Shown here: piece after piece, positions 29,076 to 38,260 of the stretch
How the letters are laid out: each line of letters opens with the position of its first letter
Numbering within the stretch: the first letter of the stretch is position 1
Origin: Gammaproteobacteria bacterium
GTDB lineage: Bacteria; Pseudomonadota; Gammaproteobacteria; Pseudomonadales; Pseudomonadaceae
Direction of reading: 5' to 3'
Assembly (NCBI GenBank): GCA_023475025.1
Contig: JAMCWB010000004.1
Span: forward strand, 1-64,000
DNA: 64,000 nucleotides
Position numbers and translations under genes: made by a program
The notes under the pieces: model-generated
The model's database searches: none
Told to the model about the DNA's origin: nothing
What the model saw: only the letters and a program-made list of their open reading frames with translations

Positions 29076-30500
29076 TCAGTCATGCTCGGGATGAGCAATG
29101 CTTCCGCGGTAGAAAGTGTCACAGTCAGAGCCCTGATCAAGCGCATTCAAGCCACGCTCGAGCAGATCGAGCACTGGCCCCATGGCTTCCACCAACACAT
29201 TGGGCCGGGCCACCTGCGGCGCCCTGAAGGGGCCATCAATGCGCTGTTCAATAATGGCGCAACCATCCACATCGATGACCGCGACGCGCATATCGGCAAA
29301 GGCATAGTCGATAAAGTCCAGCTCGCCCGCCAATGCAAGCCGGCTCTGCTCGGTGCGCATGGCAACATCGTCGGCCCTGGCTCGGCCTTGAGCAATCGAC
29401 CACTCGGACGACATCGCCGACACCGGTGTTTGTTCGCCACTTCCGCGTAGCATGCCGGTAAAAGAATAGCCCCGGCTGGCGGCCAGGCCCATAGGGCCGG
29501 CCAGGAAAACAGCGCCCACATCAACCAGATTGAAACGCTGGGTCGCCGCATAGCTGTCCAGCTCCTCATCCAGATCGACGCCGTAGAGCACCAGATCACT
29601 GCCCGTAAGACTGAGTGTACCCGCTGCACTCTGCCGCAACTGCAACCAGTCAGCGCCCTCTCCTTCCAGCTCAAGCGCCAGTGTCAAGCGCCCTGAGCCC
29701 TGCTGATCCTCATCGAGTGCAGCCAGAAAGTCATCGAGGGAGAAATCATCCAGCCCCAGCTGCAGGCTGTATTGCGCAGGCTGTGCAGCCAGGTCAAGCC
29801 GCAGACGCCCGGCCAGCTGACCCGCAAAGGCCTGCCCCGTGAGCGGCTCTGCCAACAGCTGACCGTCCTCGCCTGCAAATTCCACAGTGACCGCCGAAGC
29901 GCGCAGACGCCCCTGCTCGATATCATCACAGGCCAGCCTGCCCTGCATGGCGAGGCTGCCCAGCCAGTCCGACTGTTCACCACCGGCATGCTGGAGATCA
30001 TCCAGTTGCAACCGGCAGCCGCGCAGCAGCCACTGGCGATCACCCGGACGGTCATGAAACTGGACAACAGCGTCACGCACGCGCACACGGGGAATCATCA
30101 AGGGTGCCAAGCTACCTTCACCACGACCACCCAGTGCCGGCCTGAACACTCCGTCATCAATACGCTCAATATGCACTTGCGGCGCATCCAGCAGCAGCGC
30201 CTGCAGCGCAATTTCACCACGCAACAATGGCAGCAGGCGCAAACGCACCAGGGCCCGCTCAACGCGCGCAACCTCTTCACCCTCTGCAGACAGTGTCAAC
30301 TGCCCCGCGCGCACCTGTGGACCGCGCCACAGGCTGATATGCAAGGATTGCTCAAAAACCACGTCCAGACCGAGCAGGTCACCCATCTCATCCTGCACGC
30401 GCGTCGTCAGCTGCTCACGATCAAGCAGCAGATTAACTATCACGCTTGCCAACAGGAGCACGCCGATAAGCGAGGCCAGAACCCACAGTATTTTTTTCAT
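29076..30500 (-). CDS. AsmA-family protein
   Basis: The 474-residue protein has an N-terminal membrane segment (MKKILWVLASLIGVLLLASVIVNLLL). Next comes the AsmA motif: DREQLTTRVQDEMGDLLGLDVVFEQSLHISLWRGP, then AQLTLSAEGEEVARVERALVRLRLLPLL. AsmA-like proteins sit in the periplasm, bridge or tether inner to outer membrane, and take part in phospholipid or LPS transport. Later sections show the usual repeats (LTGSDLVLYGVDLDEELDS, LTLALELEG). ATG at 30500 is chosen over 30521 because GGAAAA precedes it and the product starts at the membrane segment. The specific paralogue is not identifiable. Confidence 0.82.
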   Translation of the reverse strand: MKKILWVLASLIGVLLLASVIVNLLLDREQLTTRVQDEMGDLLGLDVVFEQSLHISLWRGPQVRAGQLTLSAEGEEVARVERALVRLRLLPLLRGEIALQALLLDAPQVHIERIDDGVFRPALGGRGEGSLAPLMIPRVRVRDAVVQFHDRPGDRQWLLRGCRLQLDDLQHAGGEQSDWLGSLAMQGRLACDDIEQGRLRASAVTVEFAGEDGQLLAEPLTGQAFAGQLAGRLRLDLAAQPAQYSLQLGLDDFSLDDFLAALDEDQQGSGRLTLALELEGEGADWLQLRQSAAGTLSLTGSDLVLYGVDLDEELDSYAATQRFNLVDVGAVFLAGPMGLAASRGYSFTGMLRGSGEQTPVSAMSSEWSIAQGRARADDVAMRTEQSRLALAGELDFIDYAFADMRVAVIDVDGCAIIEQRIDGPFRAPQVARPNVLVEAMGPVLDLLERGLNALDQGSDCDTFYRGSIAHPEHD

Positions 30501-30532
30501 TTTTCCAGCATAACAGAGCACCTGCAGACAGC

Positions 30533-30558
30533 AAAAAGGCCACCCGAAGGTGGCCTTT
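30533..30558 (-). terminator. Terminator of the RND gene
   Basis: On the minus strand a 10-bp perfect stem AAAGGCCACC / GGTGGCCTTT with loop ttcg is followed by a T5 run. It lies 20 bases after the end of the RND gene and before the asmA-like gene. Confidence 0.9.
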
Positions 30559-30578
30559 CTGTTACTGCAGTGGTGCTT

Positions 30579-32924
30579 TTACTTGCGCAGCTTGTCCGGA
30601 CGGATCAGGAAGCGGGCAAGGGCTGGCAGCAGCCACAGGGCGCCGAACATGTTCCACAGGAACATAAAGGTCAGCAGGATACCCATATCGGCCTGGAACT
30701 TGATATCAGAGAAGATCCAGGTAGCAACACCAATGGCCAGGGTGAAGCCGGTAAAGGTTACCGCCTTACCTGTGGTTTTCAGTGTTTCGTAATAGGCTTC
30801 CTGCAGCGGCAGACCCTGACGCAGGTAGGTTTCCAGGCGACTGTAGATATAGATGCCGTAGTCAACCCCGATACCCACACCCAGCGCAATTACCGGCAGC
30901 GTTGCCACTTTCACCCCGATACCCATGAAGGCCATCAAGGCATTGGCAAGGACTGAGGTCAGCGCCAGCGGCACGATGATACAGATCACGGCACGGACCG
31001 AGCGGAAGGTGATCAAGCACATGAAGATCACGACCGAGTATACGGTCAGCAGCATCTTCAGCTGAGAAGCCTCGATCACTTCGTTGGTCGCCGCTTCAAT
31101 GCCAGCGTTACCCGCAGCCAACAGGAACTGCAGATCCTCGGTGTTGAACTCCTCGGCAAAAGCTTCCACTTCACTGGTCGCGCGGATCAGGGTGTCGGCC
31201 TTGTGGTCGTTGAGGAAGATCATTACCGGGGCCAGTGAACAATCCTGGTTGAACATGCCTTCAGCACGGCTGATGGCTGTATTCAGGTTGTCCTGGTTGC
31301 GTGAGATACCCAGCCACTTGAGGTTACCCTCGTTGTTGCCCATGATCACCTGCTTGGCAACGGTCACCAGCGAAACCGCGGACTGTACCCCTTCCACGTT
31401 CAGCATGCGCCATTCCAACTGATCGATGGCATCCATGGTGTCAAACATCGAACAGCCTTCATTCGGTGTCTTGACCATGACCACCAGCACATCAGAGCTG
31501 GTCGAGTAGTTGCTGATAATGAAGTCATTATCCAGGTTATAGCGCGAATCCGGACGCAATTCGGGCGCCCCTGGATCCAGATCACCAATCTGCACGTTCT
31601 TGCCGTGGTAGATACCAAAGCCAAAGGCGATGATAGCCAGCACGACAGAGACCGGAGCGACACTCGGGTGCGAGAACTTGGCAATGGTCAGCCAGAGTTT
31701 TTGCGGACGCTCGGACAACTCGCGCTTGCGCTCGATAGCCTTCTTGCTGATACCGATGTAAGACATCAGGATCGGCAGCAGGATCAGGTTGGTCAGGATG
31801 ATGACGGCCACACCGACCGACGCGGCAATACCCAGCTCACGGATAACCGCAATCTCGATCAGCAGCAGGGTCAGGAAGCCGACACCGTCCGAAATCAGGG
31901 CCACAATACCCGGGATGTACAGCGAACGGAACGCGCGACGGGCAGCCGTCAGCGGACCGTCAGCCTTGACGGATTCCAGCGCCATGGCGTTGATGATCTG
32001 CACCCCGTGGGAGATACCGATCGCAAACACCAGGAAAGGAACCAGGATCGAGTAAGGGTCGAGACCAAAGCCCATGGTGCGCAGCAAACCCAGCTGCCAG
32101 ATCACCGCAATAACCGAGCAGACCAGAGTAATCACCGAGCTCTTCAGACAGCGCGTGAACATCAGCAGCAGGAAAAAGGTAATCAGCAGCGCGACGCCAA
32201 AAAACATGACAACGCCAATGATACCTTCGATCAGGTCACCCACAATCTTGGCAAAGCCGGTAATGTGGATGCTGATGTTGTCATTTTCGTCCTGGAAGCT
32301 GCGAATGCGCTCTTCCAGCAAGCGGGAAAACTCGCCGTAATCCAGACGAATCAGATCACTGGGGTTGTCCGGATTGGGGTAGCTTTCCTGCAGCGGCACT
32401 TCGATGATCGAAGACTTGAAGTTGTTGGCAACCAGGCGGCCGATTTCACCGGAACGCAGTACGTTCTCGCGCAGATCTTCCAGCTGGTACTCTTCCAGAT
32501 AGGACGGGTGGCTGGTAACCGGGCCGCCGTCAAAACCGAACTCGGTGACCGCGGTCCAGCGCACGTTGGGCGTCCACAATGAACGCATGCCGGAACGATC
32601 AACACCAGGCAGGAAGAACACCTCATCGTTGATGCGCTTGAGGGTTTCCATGTACTCGGTGGTGAAAATATCGCCGTCTTCAATCGCTACAGCGATACGC
32701 ACCCGGTTACCCAGATTGGGCATATCGTCCTGATGCTCGAGCATATTGACGATATAGGGGTGGTTGGTCGGAATCATTTTTTCGAAGCTGGCATCCGGCT
32801 TGACCTGGGTGGCCTGATAGCCAAAGAACAGAGTCAGCAGAAAGATCGGAAGAGCGTCGTGTATTCGATTGTTGAAAATGACCCGCTCGATAAAGGGGGC
32901 AGTTTCCTGATGATGCTTAGACAT
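30579..32924 (-). CDS. RND superfamily (MMPL-type) exporter
   Basis: The 781-residue protein has the RND two-fold layout. It starts with a first helix near 22-40, a large periplasmic loop, then five clustered helices near 235-395 (IEGIIGVVMFFGVALLITFFLLLMF and neighbours). The second half repeats this, with a helix near 425, a loop, and GVGIGVDYGIYIYSRLETYLRQG and LTFMFLWNMFGALWLL at the end. Such exporters of the SSD/MMPL class move lipids, hopanoids or other hydrophobic compounds. The YCF48-like gene directly upstream (27 bases) is a recurrent partner. Substrate unknown. Confidence 0.87.
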   Translation of the reverse strand: MSKHHQETAPFIERVIFNNRIHDALPIFLLTLFFGYQATQVKPDASFEKMIPTNHPYIVNMLEHQDDMPNLGNRVRIAVAIEDGDIFTTEYMETLKRINDEVFFLPGVDRSGMRSLWTPNVRWTAVTEFGFDGGPVTSHPSYLEEYQLEDLRENVLRSGEIGRLVANNFKSSIIEVPLQESYPNPDNPSDLIRLDYGEFSRLLEERIRSFQDENDNISIHITGFAKIVGDLIEGIIGVVMFFGVALLITFFLLLMFTRCLKSSVITLVCSVIAVIWQLGLLRTMGFGLDPYSILVPFLVFAIGISHGVQIINAMALESVKADGPLTAARRAFRSLYIPGIVALISDGVGFLTLLLIEIAVIRELGIAASVGVAVIILTNLILLPILMSYIGISKKAIERKRELSERPQKLWLTIAKFSHPSVAPVSVVLAIIAFGFGIYHGKNVQIGDLDPGAPELRPDSRYNLDNDFIISNYSTSSDVLVVMVKTPNEGCSMFDTMDAIDQLEWRMLNVEGVQSAVSLVTVAKQVIMGNNEGNLKWLGISRNQDNLNTAISRAEGMFNQDCSLAPVMIFLNDHKADTLIRATSEVEAFAEEFNTEDLQFLLAAGNAGIEAATNEVIEASQLKMLLTVYSVVIFMCLITFRSVRAVICIIVPLALTSVLANALMAFMGIGVKVATLPVIALGVGIGVDYGIYIYSRLETYLRQGLPLQEAYYETLKTTGKAVTFTGFTLAIGVATWIFSDIKFQADMGILLTFMFLWNMFGALWLLPALARFLIRPDKLRK

Positions 32925-32951
32925 CCAGTATCTCCTGGCGCTTAATCATTA

Positions 32952-34076
32952 TTATGGGAGGACGTCGGGCATGACGACAGAATCCATACGCACACTTCCA
33001 CGCTGCCCCAGCAGCAGGAAAGAGCCGTCGGGCAGCGGCCTGCCGGTAGCCAGGTTGGCACGATCCGGGCGGGTCATGATCTGGAAGCTGTTGCCTCCAT
33101 CGAGGCTGGTTACCACAGTGCCGCCCAGGCCGGTTACTACCAGACGACCATCGTCGGTCTTGTGACCACCCAGCAATGTGGATTCCAGAGGACCGTTGTC
33201 AGCCGTCATCAGCTCAACCTGCTCCCAAGTATCGCCAAAATCGGTAGAACGGAACATATTGCCACGCAGACCCCAGGCCAGAACTTCACCCGGTGTGTCA
33301 GTACCCACCACACCGAACAGTGACCCTTCATAGGGCTGGTCTTCTTCCGGAATGGTTTCCCAGGTATCGCCATAATCGAAGGAGCGGAACATGGCGCCCA
33401 TCTCGGCTACCAGGAACAGACCGGTATCGGCCACTTCAGTAATGGCGCTGTAGTGGAAGCCGAAATCATTCTCGATATCGTCGGTGCGGTCTTCCCAGGT
33501 CTGCCCGCCATCATCGGTACGCAGGAACAGGCCATAACCACCCATGGCAAAACCGGTTTGGGTGTCACGGAACCAGACATCCATCAGCGGCTTTTCCAGC
33601 AGGCCGAACTCATCGACCGGCTGATCCAGTGCCGGATCACGGTATTGCAGCTCCCAGGTTTCACCGGCGTCACTGCTATGCAGAATCAGCGAGTCATGCC
33701 CTACTGCCCAGCCGTGCTGCTCATCCACGAAATAAACCGCTGTCAAGACCTGACGCACGGGTGACGCTGCCTGGGTCCAGGACTGACCCAGGTCGTCGGA
33801 GTAGATAATGTGGCCACGCCCACCGACGGCAACCAGACGATCGCCTGCCTGGGCGACATCCAGCAACAGGGCACGGTGGGCCAGTTCGGTTGCCATGGCA
33901 GGCTCGGTACTGGGCACCTCGGTTTCCTGGGCGAAAGAAAGCGGCATGCATGCCAAGGCTGTGGTAAGGCCCAGGGCAGTCAGAACCTGACGTGTCAGAG
34001 ATAATTTGCGACCCTTGCCGGACAAGCTTGTTGTCAGGCCAAAGGATGGAGCGTGCCGCTCAATCGGCTCACGCAT
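32952..34076 (-). CDS. YCF48/BNR-repeat periplasmic protein
   Basis: The 374-residue product has a signal peptide (cleavage around FAQ-ETE, about residue 50) preceded by a basic stretch. Its beta-propeller then shows repeated motifs of the YCF48 type: GDRLVAVGGRGHIIYSDDLGQSWTQ, GWAVGHDSLILHSSDAGETWE, FAMGGYGLFLRTDDGGQTWE and MFRSFDYGDTWE. GGGGGA precedes the ATG. It is next to an RND exporter, as often seen in Pseudomonas, and may assist it; that is an inference from position. The DUF1302 and DUF1329 genes that commonly accompany this pair are missing here. Confidence 0.82.
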   Translation of the reverse strand: MREPIERHAPSFGLTTSLSGKGRKLSLTRQVLTALGLTTALACMPLSFAQETEVPSTEPAMATELAHRALLLDVAQAGDRLVAVGGRGHIIYSDDLGQSWTQAASPVRQVLTAVYFVDEQHGWAVGHDSLILHSSDAGETWELQYRDPALDQPVDEFGLLEKPLMDVWFRDTQTGFAMGGYGLFLRTDDGGQTWEDRTDDIENDFGFHYSAITEVADTGLFLVAEMGAMFRSFDYGDTWETIPEEDQPYEGSLFGVVGTDTPGEVLAWGLRGNMFRSTDFGDTWEQVELMTADNGPLESTLLGGHKTDDGRLVVTGLGGTVVTSLDGGNSFQIMTRPDRANLATGRPLPDGSFLLLGQRGSVRMDSVVMPDVLP

Positions 34077-34276
34077 ACACCATTCCCCCTTATTCTTATG
34101 AATACCTGCCCTGCCGGGCAGGACGCTGATACCTCGATGACCGCAAGGGCAAAGACAATAACTGTCTCAGTCAAGCAGAGGCTTGCTAATAGTAACGGGG
34201 TTTTGCACTGCCTGCCAACAGCATCGCCTTATCTTGCACCAATCAGCAGATGGATTGGCGCAAGCAGTGCCTTCCC
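34077..34276. other. Intergenic region between pepN and the YCF48 gene
   Basis: The 200 bases carry no credible gene. A 7-bp hairpin CCTGCCC / GGGCAGG (34105-34122) with loop tgcc lies near the YCF48 gene start, with no T-run. Confidence 0.45.
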
Positions 34277-36925
34277 TCAGGCCAGCGACTTGCTGACCAC
34301 CTCATAGACATCGGCAGACAGATCTTCGGTCGACCTGATCCGCTGCAACTGCGCCTGCATCAAGCCCTGACGCACCGGATCATATTTGCGCCAGCGTGTC
34401 AGCGGGGTCATCAGTCGCGCGGCAATCTGCGGATTGAGACGGTTCAGGGTGATGATCTGGTCGGCCAGAAATACATATCCGGCACCATCCAGGCGGTGGA
34501 AGTTGACCAGGTTCTGGTTGGCAAAGGCACCTATCACAGCGCGCACCTTGTTCGGGTTACGCAGGGTAAATGCCGGGTGCTGCATCAAGGCCTGTACGCG
34601 CTCCAGGCCGCCCGGCAAGCTGCAGGCTGCCTGCACACTGAACCACTGATCCATGACCAGGGGATAGTTCTGCCACTGCGCGGCAAACTCCGTCAGCGCT
34701 GCCTGCTTCTGCTGTTCAAAGCCAGAATTGACCAGCGCGATCAGGGCAGCCTGACGATCGGTCATGTTGTTGGCCTCGATAAACTGGCGCACGCAGGCAG
34801 CAACCACCTCCTCCGACCGGGTCAGCATGAGGTAGCCCAGCAAAGTGTTTTTCAGACTGCGGCGGGCTACCGACGCGGCATCCGGCGAATAGGGCTGTGG
34901 CACCGCCAGGCGCTGCCACACCGCCAGCATGTCATCCTGCAGAGCCAGGGCAAGTTCATGCCGCATGGCTTCGCGCACTTTGTGGATGGCATCAATATCC
35001 GCCTGTTCAGCCAACTCGACCAGATAGGCCTCGGACGGCAAGCGGATAATTTCAGCCACCATGGCAGGGTCCAGCTCGGGATCGCTGAGCACGCTGCGGT
35101 AGACATCGACCATGCGCTGGTCCAGCATCAAGGGGCGGCCTGCCTGAGCCATGGCTACCAGGCCCTGCATCACTTCGACTGCCAGGGCCTGGGCCGCTTC
35201 CCAACGGTTGAAACCGTCCGGGTCATGCTTGGCCAGAAACACCCTGTCATCGCGGCTGTAGGGGTAGCTCATTTTCACTGGCGCGGAAAAGCCACGCAGC
35301 AATGAAGGCAAGGGCTCTTCAGTAAGACCGGAAAACACGAAGACCTGCTCGGCTTCGGTAACTGCGAGAACGGTTTCCTTGCCGCAAGCTTGCGCCTCAC
35401 CAGCCAGCTGCAAGGGCATTTCCTGGCCCTGGCTGTCCAGCAGCGCCATCCTGAGTGGAATCACAAAGGGCAGCTTCTCGCTCTGCCCCGGCGTTGGCGG
35501 GCAACTTTGGCGACATAGCAGGCGGAATTCACCACTGCTGGCGTCCCAGTGGCCATCAATATCCAGGCGCGGCGTACCGGCCTGACTGTACCAGCGCTTG
35601 AACTGGGTCAGATCGAGATCGTTGGCATCTTCCATGGCCTTGACGAAATCGTCACAGGTCACTGCCTGGCCATCATGGCGCTCAAAATACAGGTCGGTTC
35701 CCCGACGAAAACCGTCAGGTCCGCACAGGGTATGCAGCATACCCACGACTTCAGAGCCCTTCTCGTAGACGGTCAGGGTATAGAAGTTGGAGATTTCAAT
35801 GAAAGAATCCGGACGCACCGGATGCGCCATAGGGCCAGCATCTTCGGCAAACTGGTTGGCGCGCAGGGAGGTCACATCCTCGATGCGTTTTACCGTGGCC
35901 GAGTTCATATCAGCACTGAACTGGGAATCACGCAGGACGGTAAAGCCCTCTTTCAGCGACAGCTGGAACCAGTCACGACAGGTCACCCGGTTGCCCGACC
36001 AGTTGTGGAAGTATTCATGCGCCACCACTGATTCGACGCGCTGGAATGCCATGTCAGTCGCGGTATCCGGATGCGCCAGCACACAACTGGAGTTGAAGAT
36101 ATTCAACCCCTTGTTTTCCATCGCGCCCATATTGAAATCATTCACCGCAACGATCATGAAGATATCCAGATCGTACTCACGACCATAGACCTCTTCATCC
36201 CAGCGCATCGAGCGTTTGAGGCTGTCCATGGCATGCCCGCACTGCTCGCGATTTTCCGGTTCGACATAGATACGCAGATCAATCTCGCGGCCGCTCATGG
36301 TGACAAAACTGTCCTGGATCAGCACCAGGTCACCGGCTACCAGGGCAAACAGATAGGCCGGCTTGGGGAACGGGTCTTCCCAGGTCACCCAGTGCCGACC
36401 GCCCTCGTGCTCGCCGGATGCAACCGGGTTGCCATTGGACAACAGCACCGGGTAATCACCACGGTCGGCAATCACTGTCGTGGTAAAGCGGCTCATGACA
36501 TCCGGCCGGTCCAGGTAATAGGTGATCTTGCGGAAACCCTCGGCTTCGCATTGGGTACAGAACATGCCACCGGACTTGTACAACCCTTCCAGCGCGGTAT
36601 TGTTCTGCGGTTCTATGCGGGTAGTGATCGCCAGCTCGAACTCTGCGCTGGCAGGATGCAGGGTCAGGTGCTCGGCATCCAGCTGATAATCAGCAGCAGC
36701 CAAGGGCCTATCATCCAAGGCCACGCTGACCAATTGCAGATGCTGGCCATCCAGCACCAGCGCGGGAAGCGACGCGCCCTGCTCCGAATTGCGCCGCACG
36801 CTCAGGCGACTGTGAACCAGGGCATGATCCTCGAACAGCTCGAAGGTCAGGTGCGTCTCGTCGATCCAGTAGTCGGGCTGCCGGTAATCCTTGAGGTAAA
36901 TAGTCTTCGGTTGTTCGGTGCGCAT
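34277..36925 (-). CDS. pepN: Aminopeptidase N
   Basis: PepN is a cytoplasmic zinc aminopeptidase of family M1. The substrate-recognition motif NMGAMENKGLN (about residues 258-268) and the zinc site AHEYFHNWSGNRVTCRDWFQLSLKEGFTV (from about 300) are intact, with the third zinc ligand in the NEGFT-like LKEGFT. The 882 residues match the family, including the C-terminal helical domain. It is likely the last gene of a DUF1315-DUF2797-pepN operon, with an 18-base gap before it. Confidence 0.96.
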   Translation of the reverse strand: MRTEQPKTIYLKDYRQPDYWIDETHLTFELFEDHALVHSRLSVRRNSEQGASLPALVLDGQHLQLVSVALDDRPLAAADYQLDAEHLTLHPASAEFELAITTRIEPQNNTALEGLYKSGGMFCTQCEAEGFRKITYYLDRPDVMSRFTTTVIADRGDYPVLLSNGNPVASGEHEGGRHWVTWEDPFPKPAYLFALVAGDLVLIQDSFVTMSGREIDLRIYVEPENREQCGHAMDSLKRSMRWDEEVYGREYDLDIFMIVAVNDFNMGAMENKGLNIFNSSCVLAHPDTATDMAFQRVESVVAHEYFHNWSGNRVTCRDWFQLSLKEGFTVLRDSQFSADMNSATVKRIEDVTSLRANQFAEDAGPMAHPVRPDSFIEISNFYTLTVYEKGSEVVGMLHTLCGPDGFRRGTDLYFERHDGQAVTCDDFVKAMEDANDLDLTQFKRWYSQAGTPRLDIDGHWDASSGEFRLLCRQSCPPTPGQSEKLPFVIPLRMALLDSQGQEMPLQLAGEAQACGKETVLAVTEAEQVFVFSGLTEEPLPSLLRGFSAPVKMSYPYSRDDRVFLAKHDPDGFNRWEAAQALAVEVMQGLVAMAQAGRPLMLDQRMVDVYRSVLSDPELDPAMVAEIIRLPSEAYLVELAEQADIDAIHKVREAMRHELALALQDDMLAVWQRLAVPQPYSPDAASVARRSLKNTLLGYLMLTRSEEVVAACVRQFIEANNMTDRQAALIALVNSGFEQQKQAALTEFAAQWQNYPLVMDQWFSVQAACSLPGGLERVQALMQHPAFTLRNPNKVRAVIGAFANQNLVNFHRLDGAGYVFLADQIITLNRLNPQIAARLMTPLTRWRKYDPVRQGLMQAQLQRIRSTEDLSADVYEVVSKSLA

Positions 36926-36943
36926 AAAACGTCCTCAAAGGGA

Positions 36944-37777
36944 TTAGTTGACACTGACCGCGAGGCTGTAGGCCGTGTACTTGCGAATATTGATGACGGC
37001 GGTATCCAGCAACAGATACTGCCCCTTGATACCCAGCAAGGTGCCTTCCAGCAAGGGCTCCTTGTCCAGGTTGGCCGACTGCGGTTTGCTGGCGTATTCC
37101 AGCACCGGATAATGAATGCTCAGTGGCTCGGCATCCGGCAGCGGCTGGATCGCTTGCAGACCAAAACGCTGCTGCAACTCGGCAATACCTGCGGCGGCTG
37201 GCTCCAGCAAGCGATCACGTTCGGCGCGCATATCCAGCTGCGGCGGTTCACCCTTGAGCAAGGTGCGCCAGTTGGTCTTGTCGGCTACCTGCTGACGCAG
37301 CAGATCTTCGACCAGACCGGATTGTTGACGGGTCGCCACCCTCAGAATCGGCAGCGCCTGGCTGGCACCCTGATCGATCCAACGCGTTGGGACCTGGCTG
37401 GCCCGGGTGATGCCGACCTTGAGCCCGGAGGAGTTGGCCAGATAGACCACATGCTCGGTCATGCAGAACTGCTCACCCCAGGCCGGTTCGCGGCAGGTTC
37501 CTTCGGCATAATGACACTTTTCCGGGCTCATGATGCAGGTATCGCACTGGGCCAGTTTCTTGAAGCAGGGGTAGCAGTAGCCCTGGTTGAAGCTTTTTTT
37601 TGTGCGCCGTCCGCAATGGGTGCAGTGAATGTCACCCAGCGCCTTGAGGCTGACCGTTTTACCCAGCCATTCATTCATCGGCACCTGCTCGTCACCAATC
37701 GGCAACTGATAGGCCACCGGCTCTGCCAGGCTGCCCACCATCTTGCGGACCGGCCCACTCGCTTGTAGCAAAGCCAT
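36944..37777 (-). CDS. DUF2797 zinc-ribbon protein
   Basis: The 277-residue protein has a cysteine-rich centre: IHCTHCGRRTKKSF, GYCYPCFKKLAQCDTCIMSPEKC and EGTCREPAWGEQFC, probably a zinc ribbon. It has a downstream YLANSSGLKVGITRASQVPTRW segment that resembles a GIY-YIG-like fold. The function is unknown. The track start at 37963 is too long; ATG at 37777 overlaps the stop of the DUF1315 gene by one base (TGATG on the coding strand), a clear sign of coupling. Confidence 0.8.
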   Translation of the reverse strand: MALLQASGPVRKMVGSLAEPVAYQLPIGDEQVPMNEWLGKTVSLKALGDIHCTHCGRRTKKSFNQGYCYPCFKKLAQCDTCIMSPEKCHYAEGTCREPAWGEQFCMTEHVVYLANSSGLKVGITRASQVPTRWIDQGASQALPILRVATRQQSGLVEDLLRQQVADKTNWRTLLKGEPPQLDMRAERDRLLEPAAAGIAELQQRFGLQAIQPLPDAEPLSIHYPVLEYASKPQSANLDKEPLLEGTLLGIKGQYLLLDTAVINIRKYTAYSLAVSVN

Positions 37778-38043
37778 CAGTGCAGGGTATCCGAGCCGGT
37801 GGAAAACAGGATGTTGGGCACCTCTTTTTGCTCTGACTTGCAGCTTTGCGGCCCCATGTAACCGGTGCGTTCTTCTTCCGGCAGATTGTCCGTTTCCCAG
37901 GCGATCATAGCCTGCAGGCAGAGCTCCTTCTGCTCCTGGGTCAACTTGCGGCCATCCGACCACTTACCAATTTCTACGGCCTGTTTGAGGCTGGCATAGA
38001 TCTCGGGGGTAATATTGCGCAGCATGTCGATAAAGCCTGTCAT
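37777..38043 (-). CDS. DUF1315 (YeaC-like) protein
   Basis: The 88-residue product, MTGFIDMLRNITPEIYASLK, matches the DUF1315 family, small uncharacterised proteins of about 90 residues. Segments WSDGRKLTQEQKELCLQAMIAWE and LPEEERTGYMG are typical. The track start at 38157 is upstream of a better ATG at 38043, which has GGAG at an 8-base spacing. It is coupled to the DUF2797 gene and lies downstream of a 108-base structured element. Confidence 0.85.
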   Translation of the reverse strand: MTGFIDMLRNITPEIYASLKQAVEIGKWSDGRKLTQEQKELCLQAMIAWETDNLPEEERTGYMGPQSCKSEQKEVPNILFSTGSDTLH

Positions 38044-38140
38044 GGCAGTACTCCGGTGAAAGCTGTTGGTGCTGGCGGACTGACACGCCAGCGATAAATG
38101 AATGCACGGCAAGAAAACCGGGTAAACACGTTGTGTGTAC

Positions 38141-38248
38141 GGGGCATTGCCAGCCACCTGCCACAGACACGCTACGAGCCATCCATGGGGCTCGACGATG
38201 CACTTCCCTGTGCATTGACGGTCTGTGGCAGGTGACTGGCAATACCCC
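38141..38248. repeat. Long inverted repeat enclosing two hairpins
   Basis: Arms at 38141-38168 and 38221-38248 match at 26 of 28 positions (GGGGNATTGCCAGNCACCT and following). The two mismatches are C/A on the plus strand and G/U wobbles if the minus strand is transcribed. Inside are two more hairpins: CGAGCC/GGCTCG (38175-38180, 38189-38194) and ATGCAC/GTGCAT (38198-38203, 38210-38215). It lies upstream of DUF1315 and after the rhomboid gene. No further copy was seen in the window. It may be a structured RNA leader or a small mobile palindrome. Confidence 0.75.
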
Positions 38249-38260
38249 TATATCGAGCAC

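Noticed and set aside
31605-32582. 325-residue plus-strand ORF opposite the RND exporter
   Set aside because: It is a frame shadow of a gene with clear membrane architecture, and its composition is rich in His, Gln and Arg without a domain.
36071-37768. 565-residue plus-strand ORF opposite pepN and the DUF2797 gene
   Set aside because: Long antisense ORFs are expected in GC-rich genes; pepN has full catalytic motifs on the other strand.
38141-38248. Considered as an attC integron site
   Set aside because: It has the right size and palindromic form but no GTTRRRY core at its ends and no integrase or cassette array nearby.
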